This document shows, in pieces, positions 9,466 through 20,793 of a DNA stretch of 64,000 nt (within the stretch, counting starts at the first letter, position 1; the number at the start of each line of letters is the position of its first letter). The translations under genes were made by a program, and so were the position numbers. The notes under the pieces were generated by a model that worked only from the letters and a program-made list of their open reading frames with translations, ran no database searches and was not told where the DNA came from. The stretch is taken from positions 40,416,513 through 40,480,512 of the forward strand of contig OZ022339.1 of the NCBI GenBank assembly GCA_963989245.1. The letters run 5' to 3'. The stretch comes from Nansenia antarctica. Taxonomy: Eukaryota; Chordata; Actinopteri; Argentiniformes; Microstomatidae.

Positions 9466-12400
9466 ATGACCATAGTTCAAAGAAAGAAGAAGTCATCAAA
9501 GAAGTCATCTTCAGAGAAGTCTGACCTTGAGTCAGTCGGGTGCAAGCGCTCCCCCTTCAGTAGTGGAGACGGGATGGACAGCAGCTGCTCCAGCTGGGGG
9601 GTGGGCCCCTCACCCAATGACACCCCCAGGGTGAAGACAGGCGGCTGCCTGGGCCCCACACCTGGAGCTACCATCTACAGCAGTGCGACCCACTCAGTGG
9701 ATCGGCCCAAGGAGCAAGGTGAGAAGATATGGTTTGTTAAATCAAAAGGTCTCTTGATGCTGGGTAAAAACGAGGGCAAATACCTGCACTCACTGTAAAT
9801 GTATTCACTGTGTGTGCTGAGGGAATTCCCGCCCAATTGACCGACTGAACAGGTTTCCTAGGTGTTGTGTGTCTTTTCTCTATGGCATGGCAAGTTATGT
9901 AAGCATGTTGTACTGTGAGGGGAGGTAATCAATCGCTTAATGTAGCCCCAAGCAAATGACCCAGAATGAGGTTCTCTCTTGTAGAACCTACTGTGTGATG
10001 TCAGTAATAAAGACAGCATCTCTCTGCCCTCTGCTCTCACCTAGCACTCCATCGCTTGTTCCATATAAACAAAACGTAAAACTTTCTTTAAAAGTATTTT
10101 CCACCTGTGACTAATCTCAGTGTTTTTTGTGTTTCCCCACCCTCCCCAGTGGTGCTGAGCAGTGGGGACGACATTGGCCTCCCCCAGAAGGTCCTGTTCC
10201 CTATGGAGCGGCTCAACTTGAAGTGGAGCCAGATCCACCGCATCGGAGCGGGCCTCAAGAACCTGGGAAACACCTGCTTCCTCAACTCGGCTCTGCAGTG
10301 TCTCACCTACACCGTTCCCCTCACCAACTACATGCTGACCCGGGAACATTCCAAAACATGTATGTGAATGAAGATATAACCAATCTGGTTTCCAGACCTG
10401 TTTAGAATGACTATTTTGGTCGTGATATATTGAATTTTAAACAATTGTATTGAGGAATGAAGTTAATCGGAACAGAATGCTAGAAGATACGGTACAACAT
10501 GCCTCTTATCCGATTAACCTCCATATCTGTTCCCCTTAAGGTCATGAGCCTGGTTTCTGTATGATGTGCACCATGCAGAACCACATCACCCAGGTTTTTG
10601 CTAACTCGGGGAACGTCATCAAGCCCATTGGTGTCTTCAAAGAACTAAAACGTGAGTGTCCACTCACAATCAGAAAAAAAACTATATTACTATTTAATAT
10701 ATGCTTGATGGAAATATGTGTTGTTGTAAAAAAATAAAAAAAATAATAATAATAACTGCCTGCAATCACATCAGAACAAAACAAAAAAACATATTTGCTG
10801 TATCAAAATAATAGATATATGGACAATATGACCAGCCTGTCAGCTAAATAGTTTTCCCTCCAAAAATGCAAAGAGAGCATCACAGGTGCCAAATCCAGGG
10901 AACACACAGTATCTTCAGAACATTTATTTTCCCTCCCAAAAAGTAGAAGGTGCTATCAATTTATTTTGGAGGGAGAACTATTTGACAGACAGCTTCTTAG
11001 CAATAGCATCCTATGCTTCCACCAAAATACCAAACGATAAGTAACAGCTAACCATAACCATGTCAATGTGATTGTTTAATGCTCTCAAGTTTTTGTCAAC
11101 TGTATGGTTTCGTCATCTACCTGCCCTGTTACACCCGGTAGGGATTGCAAAGCACTTCCGCTTAGGGAGTCAGGAGGATGCCCACGAGTTCCTGCGATGC
11201 ACAGTGGATGCTATGCAAAAGTCCTGCCTGCCTGGAACCAAGTAGGTGTTACTGAGGGAGTTATGGAAATCAGTGTTCAGCCACTAGGATGTAGTGTACT
11301 TGGATGTGACCTACATTCATATTTAGCTTAGAATACAGTGAGACATGATTAATAGATATGTTGCAATGACCCTCGCTTATAGAAGCGACCCTTAAAACTG
11401 ACTGTAGCAAGCTCTTGTGGATAGTGGATTTCCTTTCTGCGCCAACAGGTTACCTTTCTGTAATTATCTTTGCTCTATTTCCTCTGCTGTCTCTTCCCCT
11501 TTATTTCTTCTTCTCAAAGGGCTGTAACAGTTTGTGTTGCTAATGGTTAATAAACGAGTATCTTGATTTGAGAATGTACTGTAGTACAGACTGGCTGACT
11601 ATTAGGAATAATTCATTCACATTTTGAGTAGTTTGTAGTTTGTCTTTTTAATTCTTCTGACATTTCTTTTTTCAATAGATTGGACAGGCAAACGCAGGCA
11701 ACCAGTTTTATCCACCAAGTCTTTGGAGGGTACCTACGATCCAGGGGTAAGTTATTGGTCCAAACTTGCATTGCTCATTTGTATGCTGCTTATACTGTAT
11801 GTATGTTGCTTACCCGTACAAAGTTAGCAAAGAAAAGCACTGAATCTTCAATGCTCAATCTTTCACAGTAAAATGTTTAAACTGCGAAGCAGTCTCTGAC
11901 ACGTTTGACCCCTACTTGGATGTCGCATTGGAAATAAAGGTAACACACAATTATACATAATCATTCTGCTGTTTCACATCAATCAAGTACCTTTTACAAT
12001 AATTATTCATCGTGATATGAGATATTGGTAATAAGTAAATAATTGAGAATTGTGTCTGTCGTCTTGCAGACGGCTCCCAGCATAACCAACGCACTGGAGC
12101 AGTTTGTCAAGCCAGAGCAACTGGATGGAGATAATGCATACAAATGCACAAAGTTAGTATATACCTGTATTCATTTATTTGTGCAGCCTATTGAGTTTTG
12201 ATTCCTCACATCATAATGGAATGCAACTGACTAAAACCTGTCTGCAGGTGTAAGAAAATGGTTCCAGCCTCAAAGAGACTCACCATCCACCGGAGCTCCA
12301 ACGTGCTCACCATCTCACTGAAGCGCTTTGCCAACTTCAACGGGGACAAGATTAGAAAGGTAAGATCATTTTGGGAATATTTGGATTCAGGTTTAGAATG

Positions 12401-12673
12401 TTAAATGCAATAGGGTATTTTTTTCCTCTTCTCAGACAATCAGAAATGCCTTAGTTATTTTGAAGATGTACCCCCTGTTCGTTTTCCCTGTGTGGTTTCC
12501 CTGTGTCGTCCTTACTCTCCTTACTCAGGACGTGAGGTACCCCGAGTACCTGGACCTTAGGCCCTTCATGTCCCAGTCCCACGGGGAGCCCCAGGTCTAT
12601 GTTCTGTATGCAGTGCTGGTCCACTCAGGCCGTAGTTGCCATGCTGGACACTACTACTGCTACATCAAGGTAT

Positions 12674-12732
<59 letters not shown>

Positions 12733-15700
12733 CCCTCATAAAAATTCAGTTCACCAGTGCATCAGCCAGTCTCATTTTGCTCAGAATTAGATGTTGATGT
12801 GATGTGACGTTAACAGTCCTCTTCTTAATTCTCAGGCCAGTGACGGGCAGTGGTATGAGATGAACGACTCCTCGGTGTCTGTCAGTGACATCAGATCCGT
12901 TCTCGACCAACAGGCTTACGTGCTCTTCTACATCAGGTGAGTACCACAGAGGCGCAAACACATTTCACAACTTACATTTCTTGTGCATGCCCCCCCCCCC
13001 CTTTTTTTTATCACGAAAACATCTTGTTGTATTCCGGCCACCAGGTCACCTGATCTGAAGAACGGAGGGAACTGTAACCTCGTGAGCCGCACCCCAGGCC
13101 AGTCGTCCCCGCGCCCTGTCCTCACGCCCAGTGTCAACCTCGGGCTTTGCCACAACTCCACCGGCTTCATCGGCCCCCAGCTGCCCCCAAACATGGCTAA
13201 GGTACAGCCTCTATACTGCACTGTATACACACACACACACACTCTTTAATTGTCATATGAGCCTCCACACGCAGCTTCACACCACATTGGCATGATACTT
13301 AATGATAATTCTGATGATTATTAAAGATCAATGAATGATAATACTGTATTCACAGCAAGCTCGCGTACCAGTGTTTCGCACAGATTTGTTTTTGGCAGGG
13401 CACATGAGTACACATCCAGCGATGCCATTACCATTTACTCATTTTCTATTGAGTTCTATCTAAGCCAAAACTCCAGACAGGGGGGTCCGCCCCACCTATT
13501 CAATGGTAAGGGAAACAGCAGTGTGTAATGAGGCTTGTAGCTAACTTATTTTGGTTGTTTCACAGAACACCCTTCACGTCAACGGGAACGGCTCTCTAAG
13601 AGACAATCCATCTGGCTCCAAGCCTAGCACCAGCAGTGGCGGCCTCGGAAAACCGAGCCACGTGCTGCCCTCCGCCTCCTCTTCTTCATCCTCCTCGTCC
13701 TCCATCTCCTCAAACCCACTCTGCCGTCCCACTGGGATCCCCGACCGTGCTCTCCTTCTACAGAAGCTCTCCTTCTACATTGGCCAGGGCAAGCAGATCC
13801 GCCCCTCCTCATCCTCTTCTTCAGCCTCAGCTTCCTCCTCTTACGTCCAGCCGTCCGCCTCCTCCTCTTCCTCTTCCTCACAGTCTACCTCAGCCTGTAT
13901 GTCCGCCCCTCGCCCGCCTCGTGTGAACGGCACGTCAGCCAGTAATGGGAATCACGGCTCCTCCTTCCTGGTGCCGTACGGCCACGAGTCATCAGAGGAG
14001 TCTGATCAGGAGGGCGGCGCTCTAGAAAACGGCCTGGCCAAGCCTAATTTCAACGGGAGGAACGGAGGAGCCGTCTACGGACCGGCCCCGCGACCCCAGC
14101 CGGCCGTTAAGACCAACGGTGCTGGTGGGAGTGAGGCTGGGGCGCACCACAACAGTAACGGCATCGCCAAACCCAACCAGAACGGTCACCAGAACGGACA
14201 CCACAAAGTCAATGGCCTCAAACACACTGACAAGGTACTTAGTCAAATAACATGCCAAAACGGTAGCATAGAATAGTTTCTATCTGAGTGGTTATCTGAT
14301 ATCGGGCCACGTATAGGATTGTTGTCATGGTATTTGGCTGCTTGCAAGGACAAGAGAAGAAGGTATTGTTGTTGAAATACTATTGCAAAGCATTATCCTG
14401 CAGTATGTAATCATGTCATTATCCTGCAGTATGTAATCATGTCATTATCCTGCAGTATGTAATCATGTTTGTATGTCAGTATGTAATCATGTCATTATCC
14501 TGCAGTATGTAATTATGTCATTATCCTGCAGTATGTAATCATGTCATTATCCTGCAGTATGTAATCATGTCATTATCCTGCAGTATGTAATCATGTCATT
14601 ATCCTGCAGTATGTAATCATGTCATTATCCTGCAGTATGTAATCATGTCATTATCCTGCAGTATGTAATCATGTCCTTATCCTGCAGTATGTAATCATGT
14701 CATTATCCTGCAGTATGTAATCATGTCATTATCCTGCAGTATGTAATCATGTCATTATCCTGCAGTATGTCATCATGTCATTATCCTGCAGTATGTAATC
14801 ATGTCATTATCCTGCAGTATGTCATCATGTCATTATCCTGCAGTATGTAATCATGTCATTATCCTGCAGTATGTAATCATGTCATTATCCTGCAGTATGT
14901 AATCATGTCATTATCCTGCAGTATGTAATCATGTCATTGTCCTGCAGTATGTAATCATGTCATTATCCTGCAGTATGTCATCATGTCCTGTCAATATTTT
15001 CATCAGTGCGCCCATTGATGTTTGTGGTTGTGGTCTGTTGCAGGTTTCTAGCAGTGGTCCTGGGCTGTCGTCTGGTGTGGGTCCAAGCATAGCTAACGGT
15101 CATGGGCTGTCGTCTGGTGTGGGTCCAAGCATAGCTAACGGTCATGGGCTGTCGTCTGGTGTGGGTCCAAGCATAGCTAACGGTCATGGGCTGTCGTCTG
15201 GTGTGGGTCCAAGCATAGCTAACGGTCATGGGCTGTCGTCTGGTGTGGGTCCAAGCATAGCTAACGGCAGGGAGTCTCATCACAGTCGGCCAAGGTGAGA
15301 CAACCCTCACACCTCCAGGCACTGTGCAGATTTCAATGATTTTAAATTATGATATTAAGAATGTAATTGTATTAAGCCTGTATGCTTTTCTTCTTCTTTT
15401 TTTCTAGCAAAGAGGTACCGAACCGGAAGCGCCGTTACCATGGCGACGACCATGTCAACGACCACTCGCCTAATAAACAACGCCGCACCGACTACGATGA
15501 CTTCAGCCTCCCTTCTGGTCATGCATCGCCAACGGCACCCCATCAAGGAAGCAGTGAGGAGAGGCCGAACCGGAAGCGCCGTTACCATGGCGACGACCAT
15601 GTCAAAGACCACTCGCCTAATAAACAACGCCGCACCGACTACGATGACTTCAGCCTCCCTTCTGGTCATGCATCGCCAACGGCACCCCATCAAGGAAGCA

Positions 15701-15846
15701 GTGAGGAGAGGCCGAACCGGAAGCGCCGTTACCATGGCGACGACCATGTCAACGACCACTCGCCTAATAAACAACGCCGCACCGACTACAATGAGGAGGC
15801 GTTTTGTCTGGAAGAGAAGGAGCTGGCCTGGGACTGGCTGTTGTGA
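9466..15846 (+). CDS. usp42: Ubiquitin-specific protease 42, left-arm copy (14 coding exons, 921 aa)
   Basis: Cysteine deubiquitinase that removes ubiquitin from substrates; mammalian USP42 acts on p53 and histone H2B. Coding exons: 9466-9718, 10150-10359, 10541-10651, 11142-11241, 11679-11746, 11869-11939, 12070-12152, 12248-12359, 12529-12669, 12836-12936, 13045-13201, 13566-14234, 15044-15294, 15408-15846. All introns are GT-AG and phases chain without a stop. The start MTIV and the FIGPQLPPNM segment match USP42 rather than USP36. The Cys box is GLKNLGNTCFLNSALQC (Cys127), zinc-finger pairs are C250/C253 and C297/C300, and the His box is CHAGHYYCYIK (His377) followed by MNDSSV (N393/D394). 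The C-terminal half is low complexity: poly-Ser, then 14-aa and 49-aa tandem repeats. It ends CLEEKELAWDWLL and is shorter than human USP42 (about 1,300 aa). It faces the second copy tail to tail. Confidence 0.95.
12673..12731 (+). repeat. (CA)n microsatellite beside a usp42 splice donor
   Basis: The run of CA begins within about seven bases of the exon 9 donor (CAAG/GTATCT at 12,669/12,670). The same tract is at about 30,996-31,050 in the right arm. Confidence 0.95.
14385..14990 (+). repeat. 26-bp minisatellite in usp42 intron (left copy)
   Basis: More than twenty head-to-tail units of CATTATCCTGCAGTATGTAA plus TCATGT, almost identical to one another, within the intron between the poly-Ser exon and the 14-aa-repeat exon. 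Each unit holds a CTGCAG site. The right-arm array is somewhat longer. Confidence 0.95.
15060..15270 (+). repeat. In-frame 42-bp coding repeat in usp42 (five copies, left)
   Basis: Five units of 42 bp encode GLSSGVGPSIANGH within exon 13. The unit length is a multiple of three, so copy-number change preserves the frame. Units are nearly identical at DNA level, implying recent homogenisation. Confidence 0.95.
15420..15800 (+). repeat. In-frame 147-bp coding repeat in usp42 last exon (left)
   Basis: A 49-codon unit, starting PNRKRRYHGDDHVNDHSPNK and continuing QRRTDYDDFSLPSGHASPT, is present two full times plus a partial third. It is basic and acidic mixed charge with a KRR-type nuclear-localisation-like motif. 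The second left copy has HVKDH where the others have HVNDH. Confidence 0.95.
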
Positions 15847-16945
15847 CTGTGTGTGCACTTACACCACCACACCTACCCTGGACAGACTTGAGGACATTTC
15901 CAGCTCTTTTATGTTTTTGCTTTTTTCCCCCTCTCTTTCTCTCAACCCTTTCACTGGAGAAGACAACTTTTTTTCTCTGCATCCCTCTTTTCACACTCAC
16001 TGAGACACCCTTTCTTTCTATCCTTTCTTTTAAACTCAATATTCAAGTATACAAAAAAACATAAAAAAAATAATCATCACTTTTGGCTGTGGACCTTTTG
16101 TGTTTGCTTTTTAAAAATCCAGTTTGTTTTTTCTAGCGTTCATAAGAAGGCATACTGTGAATTTAATTTTGAACTGTACTATCAGTTATTTTTTATACAT
16201 AAACAGTCCTGTATCAGGAATACCAATAGAGATTTATTTTTTTCATGTTTCTGGTTTGTTTTAGACAATTCCCACAACTTAATTTAGACCATGTTCTATG
16301 GACATAAGTCAGTGAAATGGGTATGGTTTGCTGTTTTTTCTACGTAAAAAAAAATATGACAACAGTTATGTTATACCTTTTAGTTCAACAATAGCATGTA
16401 AAATGTATACATTGTACAAGGTATATAAAAAGCCTTAAATACATTTGTTAATGTCAGAAATTGTAACCCTCACTTTGTTTACAAGCATTGTTTGTTGGAG
16501 TGAATGCTTATGATGGGGCATGTACACCACAATGGGTAAAATGTCCGCCTTTCTACCAGATGGAGTTATTATATGGAAGCTACCCCTTTTGGTTAAATCA
16601 TTTTCGTATGAGTGATTGATATACTGAACTGAGTGTCACAGACTTTTTTTGGGAGGTCAGAGAATGGTTGTTTGTTGTACCACTTCTTGGATTCAGGGCT
16701 TATCATACGTATACAGTGCAATGGCATGGTCGTTTTTGTAGGTTTTTCTAGTCATACAATGACAGGATGGGTTTAACATGGGAGCTAAATACTAATTTCT
16801 TATTCACGTGACACAGTATTGAAATTATAAAGCCAAAGACTAGTTTGGAGCCAGTTAGGCCTTTAGTTGTCTAGTCAGTCTTTATACGGTACACACAGGA
16901 AGGTTGAACATCACATTTTATTCAAAGTTCTCATTTATCTATTGC
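15847..16945 (+). other. usp42 3' UTR and downstream region (left)
   Basis: AT-rich sequence follows the TGA at 15,844-15,846. No other gene is seen. AATAAA-like signals are present, for example in the LINE tail near 17,220, but the poly(A) site cannot be fixed by eye. Confidence 0.5.
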
Positions 16946-16949
16946 TGCT

Positions 16950-17248
16950 GGATTGAAAAAATCAGGTGTAGTGCTGAGGCACAAATGTGTACATTTCAAG
17001 CCTGCAAACTGCGACACTTTTTTAGTGCAATAACACTATGTGCAATATGACAACCCTAGTCGTTTTATCTGTACAGTATAGTATAGTGGATACTGTACAT
17101 AGCCTTTATTTATGTAAACCAGCTCCTTTCCCTTTTTTTCTTTTTTTCTTTTCTTTCCTAGCACCAGGGGTGCCACCCCTCCCAAATTTCGTTGTTTGGT
17201 ACCTATACTATAGCAATGACAATAAATACCATTCATTCATTCATCTTT
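16950..17248 (+). mobile_element. CR1/Rex-like LINE 3' end (left arm)
   Basis: A 5'-truncated copy containing only the 3' UTR: GTGCTGAGGCACAAATGTG, CCTGCAAACTGCGACAC, TTTCGTTGTTTGGTACCTAT, GCAATGACAATAAA, ending in (ATTC)n. The same tail is found at 21,540-21,907, 26,396-26,690 (minus), 41,332-41,700 (minus), 43,255-43,603 and 45,215-45,545. Confidence 0.85.
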
Positions 17249-17249
17249 A

Positions 17250-17575
17250 GCTGTCTAGTTTTAGGTTTTTGTAGTTTTAGTTTAGTTTTAGATTATCTTA
17301 GACTGTTTTAGACTAGTTTTAGTTTTAGACTATGTAGTTTTAGTTTAGTTTTAGTCTATATTGACGGAAAGTTGAGATTATTTTAGACTATTTTAGACTA
17401 GTTTTAGTTTTAGACTATGTAGTTTTTAGTTTAGTTTTTAGACTATGTAGGCCAGGTTTTGTATTGTATTTGTTTGTGGTGGATGTTGTATGCCTGTGAA
17501 CAGGTTACAATTGAAAATGAGCCCTTGGGGCTCAATGTGTTTTTTACCTGTATAAATAAAGGTAAAAAAAAACAA
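17250..17575 (+). repeat. TAGTTTTAG-rich minisatellite plus short LINE/SINE tail
   Basis: Degenerate tandem repeats of TAGTTTTAGTTTAGTTTTAGAC run to about 17,460. They are followed by a short retroelement 3' end (GAGCCCTTGGGGCTCAATGTG, then TATAAATAAAGGTAAAAAAA). The same arrangement is at about 26,055-26,390 in the right arm. Confidence 0.75.
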
Positions 17576-18330
17576 AAAACGTAACGTTACCCTTAACACT
17601 TTTAATACATTTTTTCATTCTTAGGCTTCTCTCTGTCTAAAAATAACAAGTGCTTCACTGTTCATAAGACCAAGGACTTCCTCGTAGTGAGATGAAGTCA
17701 CTGACACTGATCTAGGGTCAGTTTTGGGTTTTCCCCGTGAACGCTAAAGGATATTACTTATTTGTGGTTGGTAAATTGATCCTAGATCCATGGGAACTAG
17801 GGAGTGGCCTCTAGTGATGACCTGGTCACACTGACCACATGATCCTTCACTGGGGATTTTTTGTTTGTTTTATGTTCATGTTTTCTTGCCAAACCTTGTG
17901 AATGAAATTTACTACCTCCAACCAAATCTCATATAATTTGACCAACATGACATAGGGCCGGTTGCTCAGACAGGGCTTAAATAAAGACAGGACTAGGCCT
18001 AATCTTGACTAGTTAAACTAGGTAATTTAAGCCGCTTGCATGAAAGTATCTCAACTGTGGCTTAGTAAGTCGGAGACTATGGAGTCCTGGAGTAAGCTAA
18101 GTAAGCCTTATTGCAAACACCTGGATTAAGCCTCATTTGAGGGAGGCAGAGCCAGGCTAGTTCATACAATGGTCCCCATGAAAACCCGGAATGGAACAGA
18201 AAACACAATTTTTAGTGAGAACATTGATAGAAAACAATACCAGGAGCTTTTATTTTGAAAGCAAATGGTTTTATCTTAATAAAAATATGTAAGAAACTGA
18301 TGTGACTGATGTGGATCTTGAGATGGAACA

Positions 18331-19315
18331 ATGGCAGTGGCAACCAGAATTCGTTCAAAAAACTACACTGAGTTGGAAAAGACGCTACTAAAACAAATTG
18401 CATCAAACCATCCAATCATTGAAAGTAAAAACCATACTGCTGCTACCGAGCAAAAGAAGAAGAGTAGTTGGATTGCAATTAGCAGTGAATTTAATGCAAA
18501 TGAACAAGTAACAAAACGAACAGTACAGCAACTTCAGGTGAGATCTTCATTCATCTCTTCATGAGATTATCAGCATTTCACTTCTTATTTGCTGCTTTTT
18601 TTGGCCTCGGCTCACCTGTAAAAGAGATGCAAATCTCAGTGTGACTTCCCTGGATAAATAAAGGTTAAATAAAAATAAAAACATATTTGTGTAAGATAAT
18701 TCATATTGAATGACATCTGCTTTTATAGACTCTCTGGAAGAACATCAAACTGACTTTAAAAAAACAGAGTGCAGAAGCCAGAAGAGAGCGATTCACTACT
18801 GGTGGCGGACCACCAAAAGATCACCAAACTGATGAATTCAGTGATGTGCTTTCTGGAATGATAGAGCACCAGCAACCCCTGGATGATGACCATTTGGACA
18901 GTGCAAATGAAGAACTGAGCCTGAGCCCAAATGGTAACCTCCATATTCAACTGTCAATCTTCATTCTAAGGTTCATATAAGTAAATGTGTGCTTCTAACA
19001 CTGTTCATTTCCCCAGAGGAAACAATTGTGACCCAAGTGACAGAGCCAGTGCACAATGAGTGTTTACCGTCCACATCTGCTGCCGCCATAACTGAAGTTG
19101 TCAGCACCTGTCAGCGAAGAAGAATAAAGATGACAATGCATGAAAAGTTAGCCAGAGAATTTCATGAAGAGAAAATGAAATATCTAAAGGAAGAACATGA
19201 ATTGAAAATTAGTATACTCCAGGTTGAATTGGAAATGAAGTTGGAGGAGAAAGCTATGAACACAATGAAGTACAGTGCTGAGACAATTGTGCTTAACTCT
19301 TGTGATTCACAATAA
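18331..19315 (+). CDS. Harbinger Myb/SANT-like DNA-binding accessory protein (3 exons, 236 aa), left copy
   Basis: Exons 18331-18537, 18729-18933 and 19017-19315 join in phase 0 then 1 and end at TAA. Residues 8-75 (SKNYTELEKTLLKQIASNHP, KKKSSWIAISSEFNANEQVT, TVQQLQTLWKNIKLTLKKQ) form a Myb/SANT-like or MADF-like trihelix, as in MSANTD3-type proteins. A mixed-charge linker follows, then a C-terminal predicted coiled coil (KLAREFHEEKMKYLKEEHEL, KISILQVELEMKLEEKAM). In characterised Harbinger elements the Myb-like partner binds the termini and brings the transposase into the nucleus; here that role is inferred from family and position. The right-arm copy is 25,310-24,326. Confidence 0.85.
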
Positions 19316-19435
19316 AAGTGTCTTGTAATTTCCCAAGAGTATTTACACGAGTACTGACCATTTTATTCCAGCCTTGTCACTCATTTAATTTTACTCTTAA
19401 ATGATGTACAAAGCAAACAATAAATGCATCTCACC

Positions 19436-20467
19436 CTAGTTGAAGTGCTGCAATGTGAAGGCATTCCTGTGTGCAAGTCCTCGTTGGTCACCGACTGCCA
19501 CAACCATGGGCACATCTGCATCATCTTCACCTTCCTGTGGAGGTTCAGGACAGTGCTGCCTCCTCAGGTAGTTGTGCAGCACAGCTGTAGCAATGATCAC
19601 TATGCAGCATCTTCTTGGGTTGAAGCGGAGTGTGTTGCGTAAACACTGGAACCAATTTTTCCATACCCCAAACATATGCTCAACCATACCTCGAGTGCGG
19701 ATATGAGCCCTGTTGTACCTCTTCTGTGGCGCTGTTATGGGATTAATGTATGGTGTGAATAAAAATGTACTCTGGCCGTATCCACTGTCACCAAGCATTA
19801 ATCCACTATGTTGTCCCCTCAGAAACTCAGCACACAATGAAGAATTGAAAAAGATCCGTGAGTCGTGAGTTGAACCTTTCCAACGGGCAACAATATTTGA
19901 GAACTCCAAATTAGGAATGCATACACCCTGAACATTAATGGAGAACCAGTTCTTGCGGTTCCTGTACTCCTCAGCATCAGGAGTTGATGGGCACTTGATT
20001 GGAATATGACATCCATCGATACAGCCAATCACTCCTGGAAAGTGTCCATACTCATAAAACTCTACTTTATAGTTGGCTTGGCTAGCAGCATCAGGAAAGT
20101 TGATATATGTACTCTTCAATCCACAAATGGCCCTGCAAACTTTGTGCACTATTCTACATGCAGTAGATTCATGGACACCACACAGATCACCTGTTTCCCG
20201 GTGAAAGGTTCCAGATGCCAAGAACCTCAAGGTAATGAGGACTTGGAGTGGAATAGGTACAGGCCTTCCTCGTTGAGACAGCTGAATGGATAGTCCAGGC
20301 TCAAGCAAAGAAATTATTTCTGATGCATTTTCCTTGTGCATCCGAAAGTGGTCTCTAAAAGTTATTTCATCAAAGTAAGTCAGTGGATCACTCCTATCCA
20401 CAAGTACCTGTCTGGCTAGCCTCTGTAAGGCATGCTGGTATTCATTGAGATAATCCAAGTACTCCAT
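19436..20467 (-). CDS. HARBI1-type Harbinger transposase (343 aa), left copy, intact
   Basis: Single-exon frame of family-typical length. It has an N-terminal helix-turn-helix-like region (RPVPIPLQVLITLRFLASGT, GDLCGVHESTACRIVHKVCR) and a DDE_Tnp_4 nuclease core: GCIDGCHIPIKCP (Asp151), ARWKGSTHDSRIF, LGDSGYG (Asp227) and RGMVEHMFGVWKNWF (Glu263). It would cut at the terminal inverted repeats and reinsert at a 3-bp target. It is divergent from and about 120 bp beyond the end of the Myb-like gene; the two genes converge, with their 3' ends at 19,315 and 19,436. With the intact partner and termini this copy is potentially autonomous. The right-arm sister carries a nonsense codon. Confidence 0.92.
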   Translation of the reverse strand: MEYLDYLNEYQHALQRLARQVLVDRSDPLTYFDEITFRDHFRMHKENASEIISLLEPGLSIQLSQRGRPVPIPLQVLITLRFLASGTFHRETGDLCGVHESTACRIVHKVCRAICGLKSTYINFPDAASQANYKVEFYEYGHFPGVIGCIDGCHIPIKCPSTPDAEEYRNRKNWFSINVQGVCIPNLEFSNIVARWKGSTHDSRIFFNSSLCAEFLRGQHSGLMLGDSGYGQSTFLFTPYINPITAPQKRYNRAHIRTRGMVEHMFGVWKNWFQCLRNTLRFNPRRCCIVIIATAVLHNYLRRQHCPEPPQEGEDDADVPMVVAVGDQRGLAHRNAFTLQHFN

Positions 20468-20793
20468 GCTTCCTCACAGACAATGTTAAACTGAAGTTAA
20501 ACCTGCCTCCTTGGAGGATTAATTTAAGCTCCAACTTGGTTCAATTTAGTCCTAGAATAGCTCTAAACTTCCTTCTTGCAATAATCTTAATTTAAACCAG
20601 AATAGACTAAATCTGTCTTGTTTTAAGCTATGTCTCTGCAAGACGTTTTTAGTTAAACCAGTTTAAATGGCTTTTTAGTCTGGAACTAGGCTTAAGCCAT
20701 GTCTGAGCAACCGGACCATATCTCATATCATAAGCTACACTTGGAAAAAAAGGTTCTAGTCTGTACTATAAAAAGGGTTTTTCATATCTGAAG

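Larger units (their letters stand above)
17955..20717. mobile_element. PIF/Harbinger DNA transposon, left-arm copy, structurally complete
   Basis: Terminal inverted repeats GGGCCGGTTGCTCAGAC (17,955) and GTCTGAGCAACCGGACC (ending 20,717) are flanked by a 3-bp ATA duplication (17,952-17,954 and 20,718-20,720), the size expected for PIF/Harbinger. It carries two divergent genes: a Myb/SANT-like protein on + (18,331-19,315) and a HARBI1-type transposase on - (20,467-19,436). Both are open in this copy. Inside the first intron of the + gene lies a LINE 3' tail (about 18,601-18,690). Confidence 0.92.
2368..20793. repeat. Left arm of about 39-kb palindrome (inverted duplication)
   Basis: The reverse complement of this interval is found at 21,983-41,299. 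The outer edge is at CATTCAGTGACATGC (2368 onward, matched by GCATGTCACTGAATG ending at 41,299). The inner edge is at TTTTTCATATCTGAAG ending at 20,793. Exon-for-exon lengths of usp42 and of the Harbinger genes are the same in both arms, and all repeats and most transposons are shared. Differences include a hAT MITE at 8,404-8,711 only here and a hAT-like remnant at about 2,452-2,533 only here. Confidence 0.95.

Noticed and set aside
13624..13926. Long frames on other strands and phases over the poly-Ser usp42 exon
   Set aside because: They are low-complexity shadows (Arg-rich or Pro-rich) of the TCC/TCT serine repeats in the real exon.
14385..14990. Regularly spaced repeats that superficially suggest a CRISPR array
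   Set aside because: The units are contiguous with no variable spacers, and they lie in an intron of a vertebrate gene. It is a minisatellite.
9466..15846. Assignment as usp36 rather than usp42
   Set aside because: The MTIV start, KVLFPMERLNLKW-type preamble, VKPEQLDGDNAYKC and FIGPQLPPNM segments fit USP42 as recalled.
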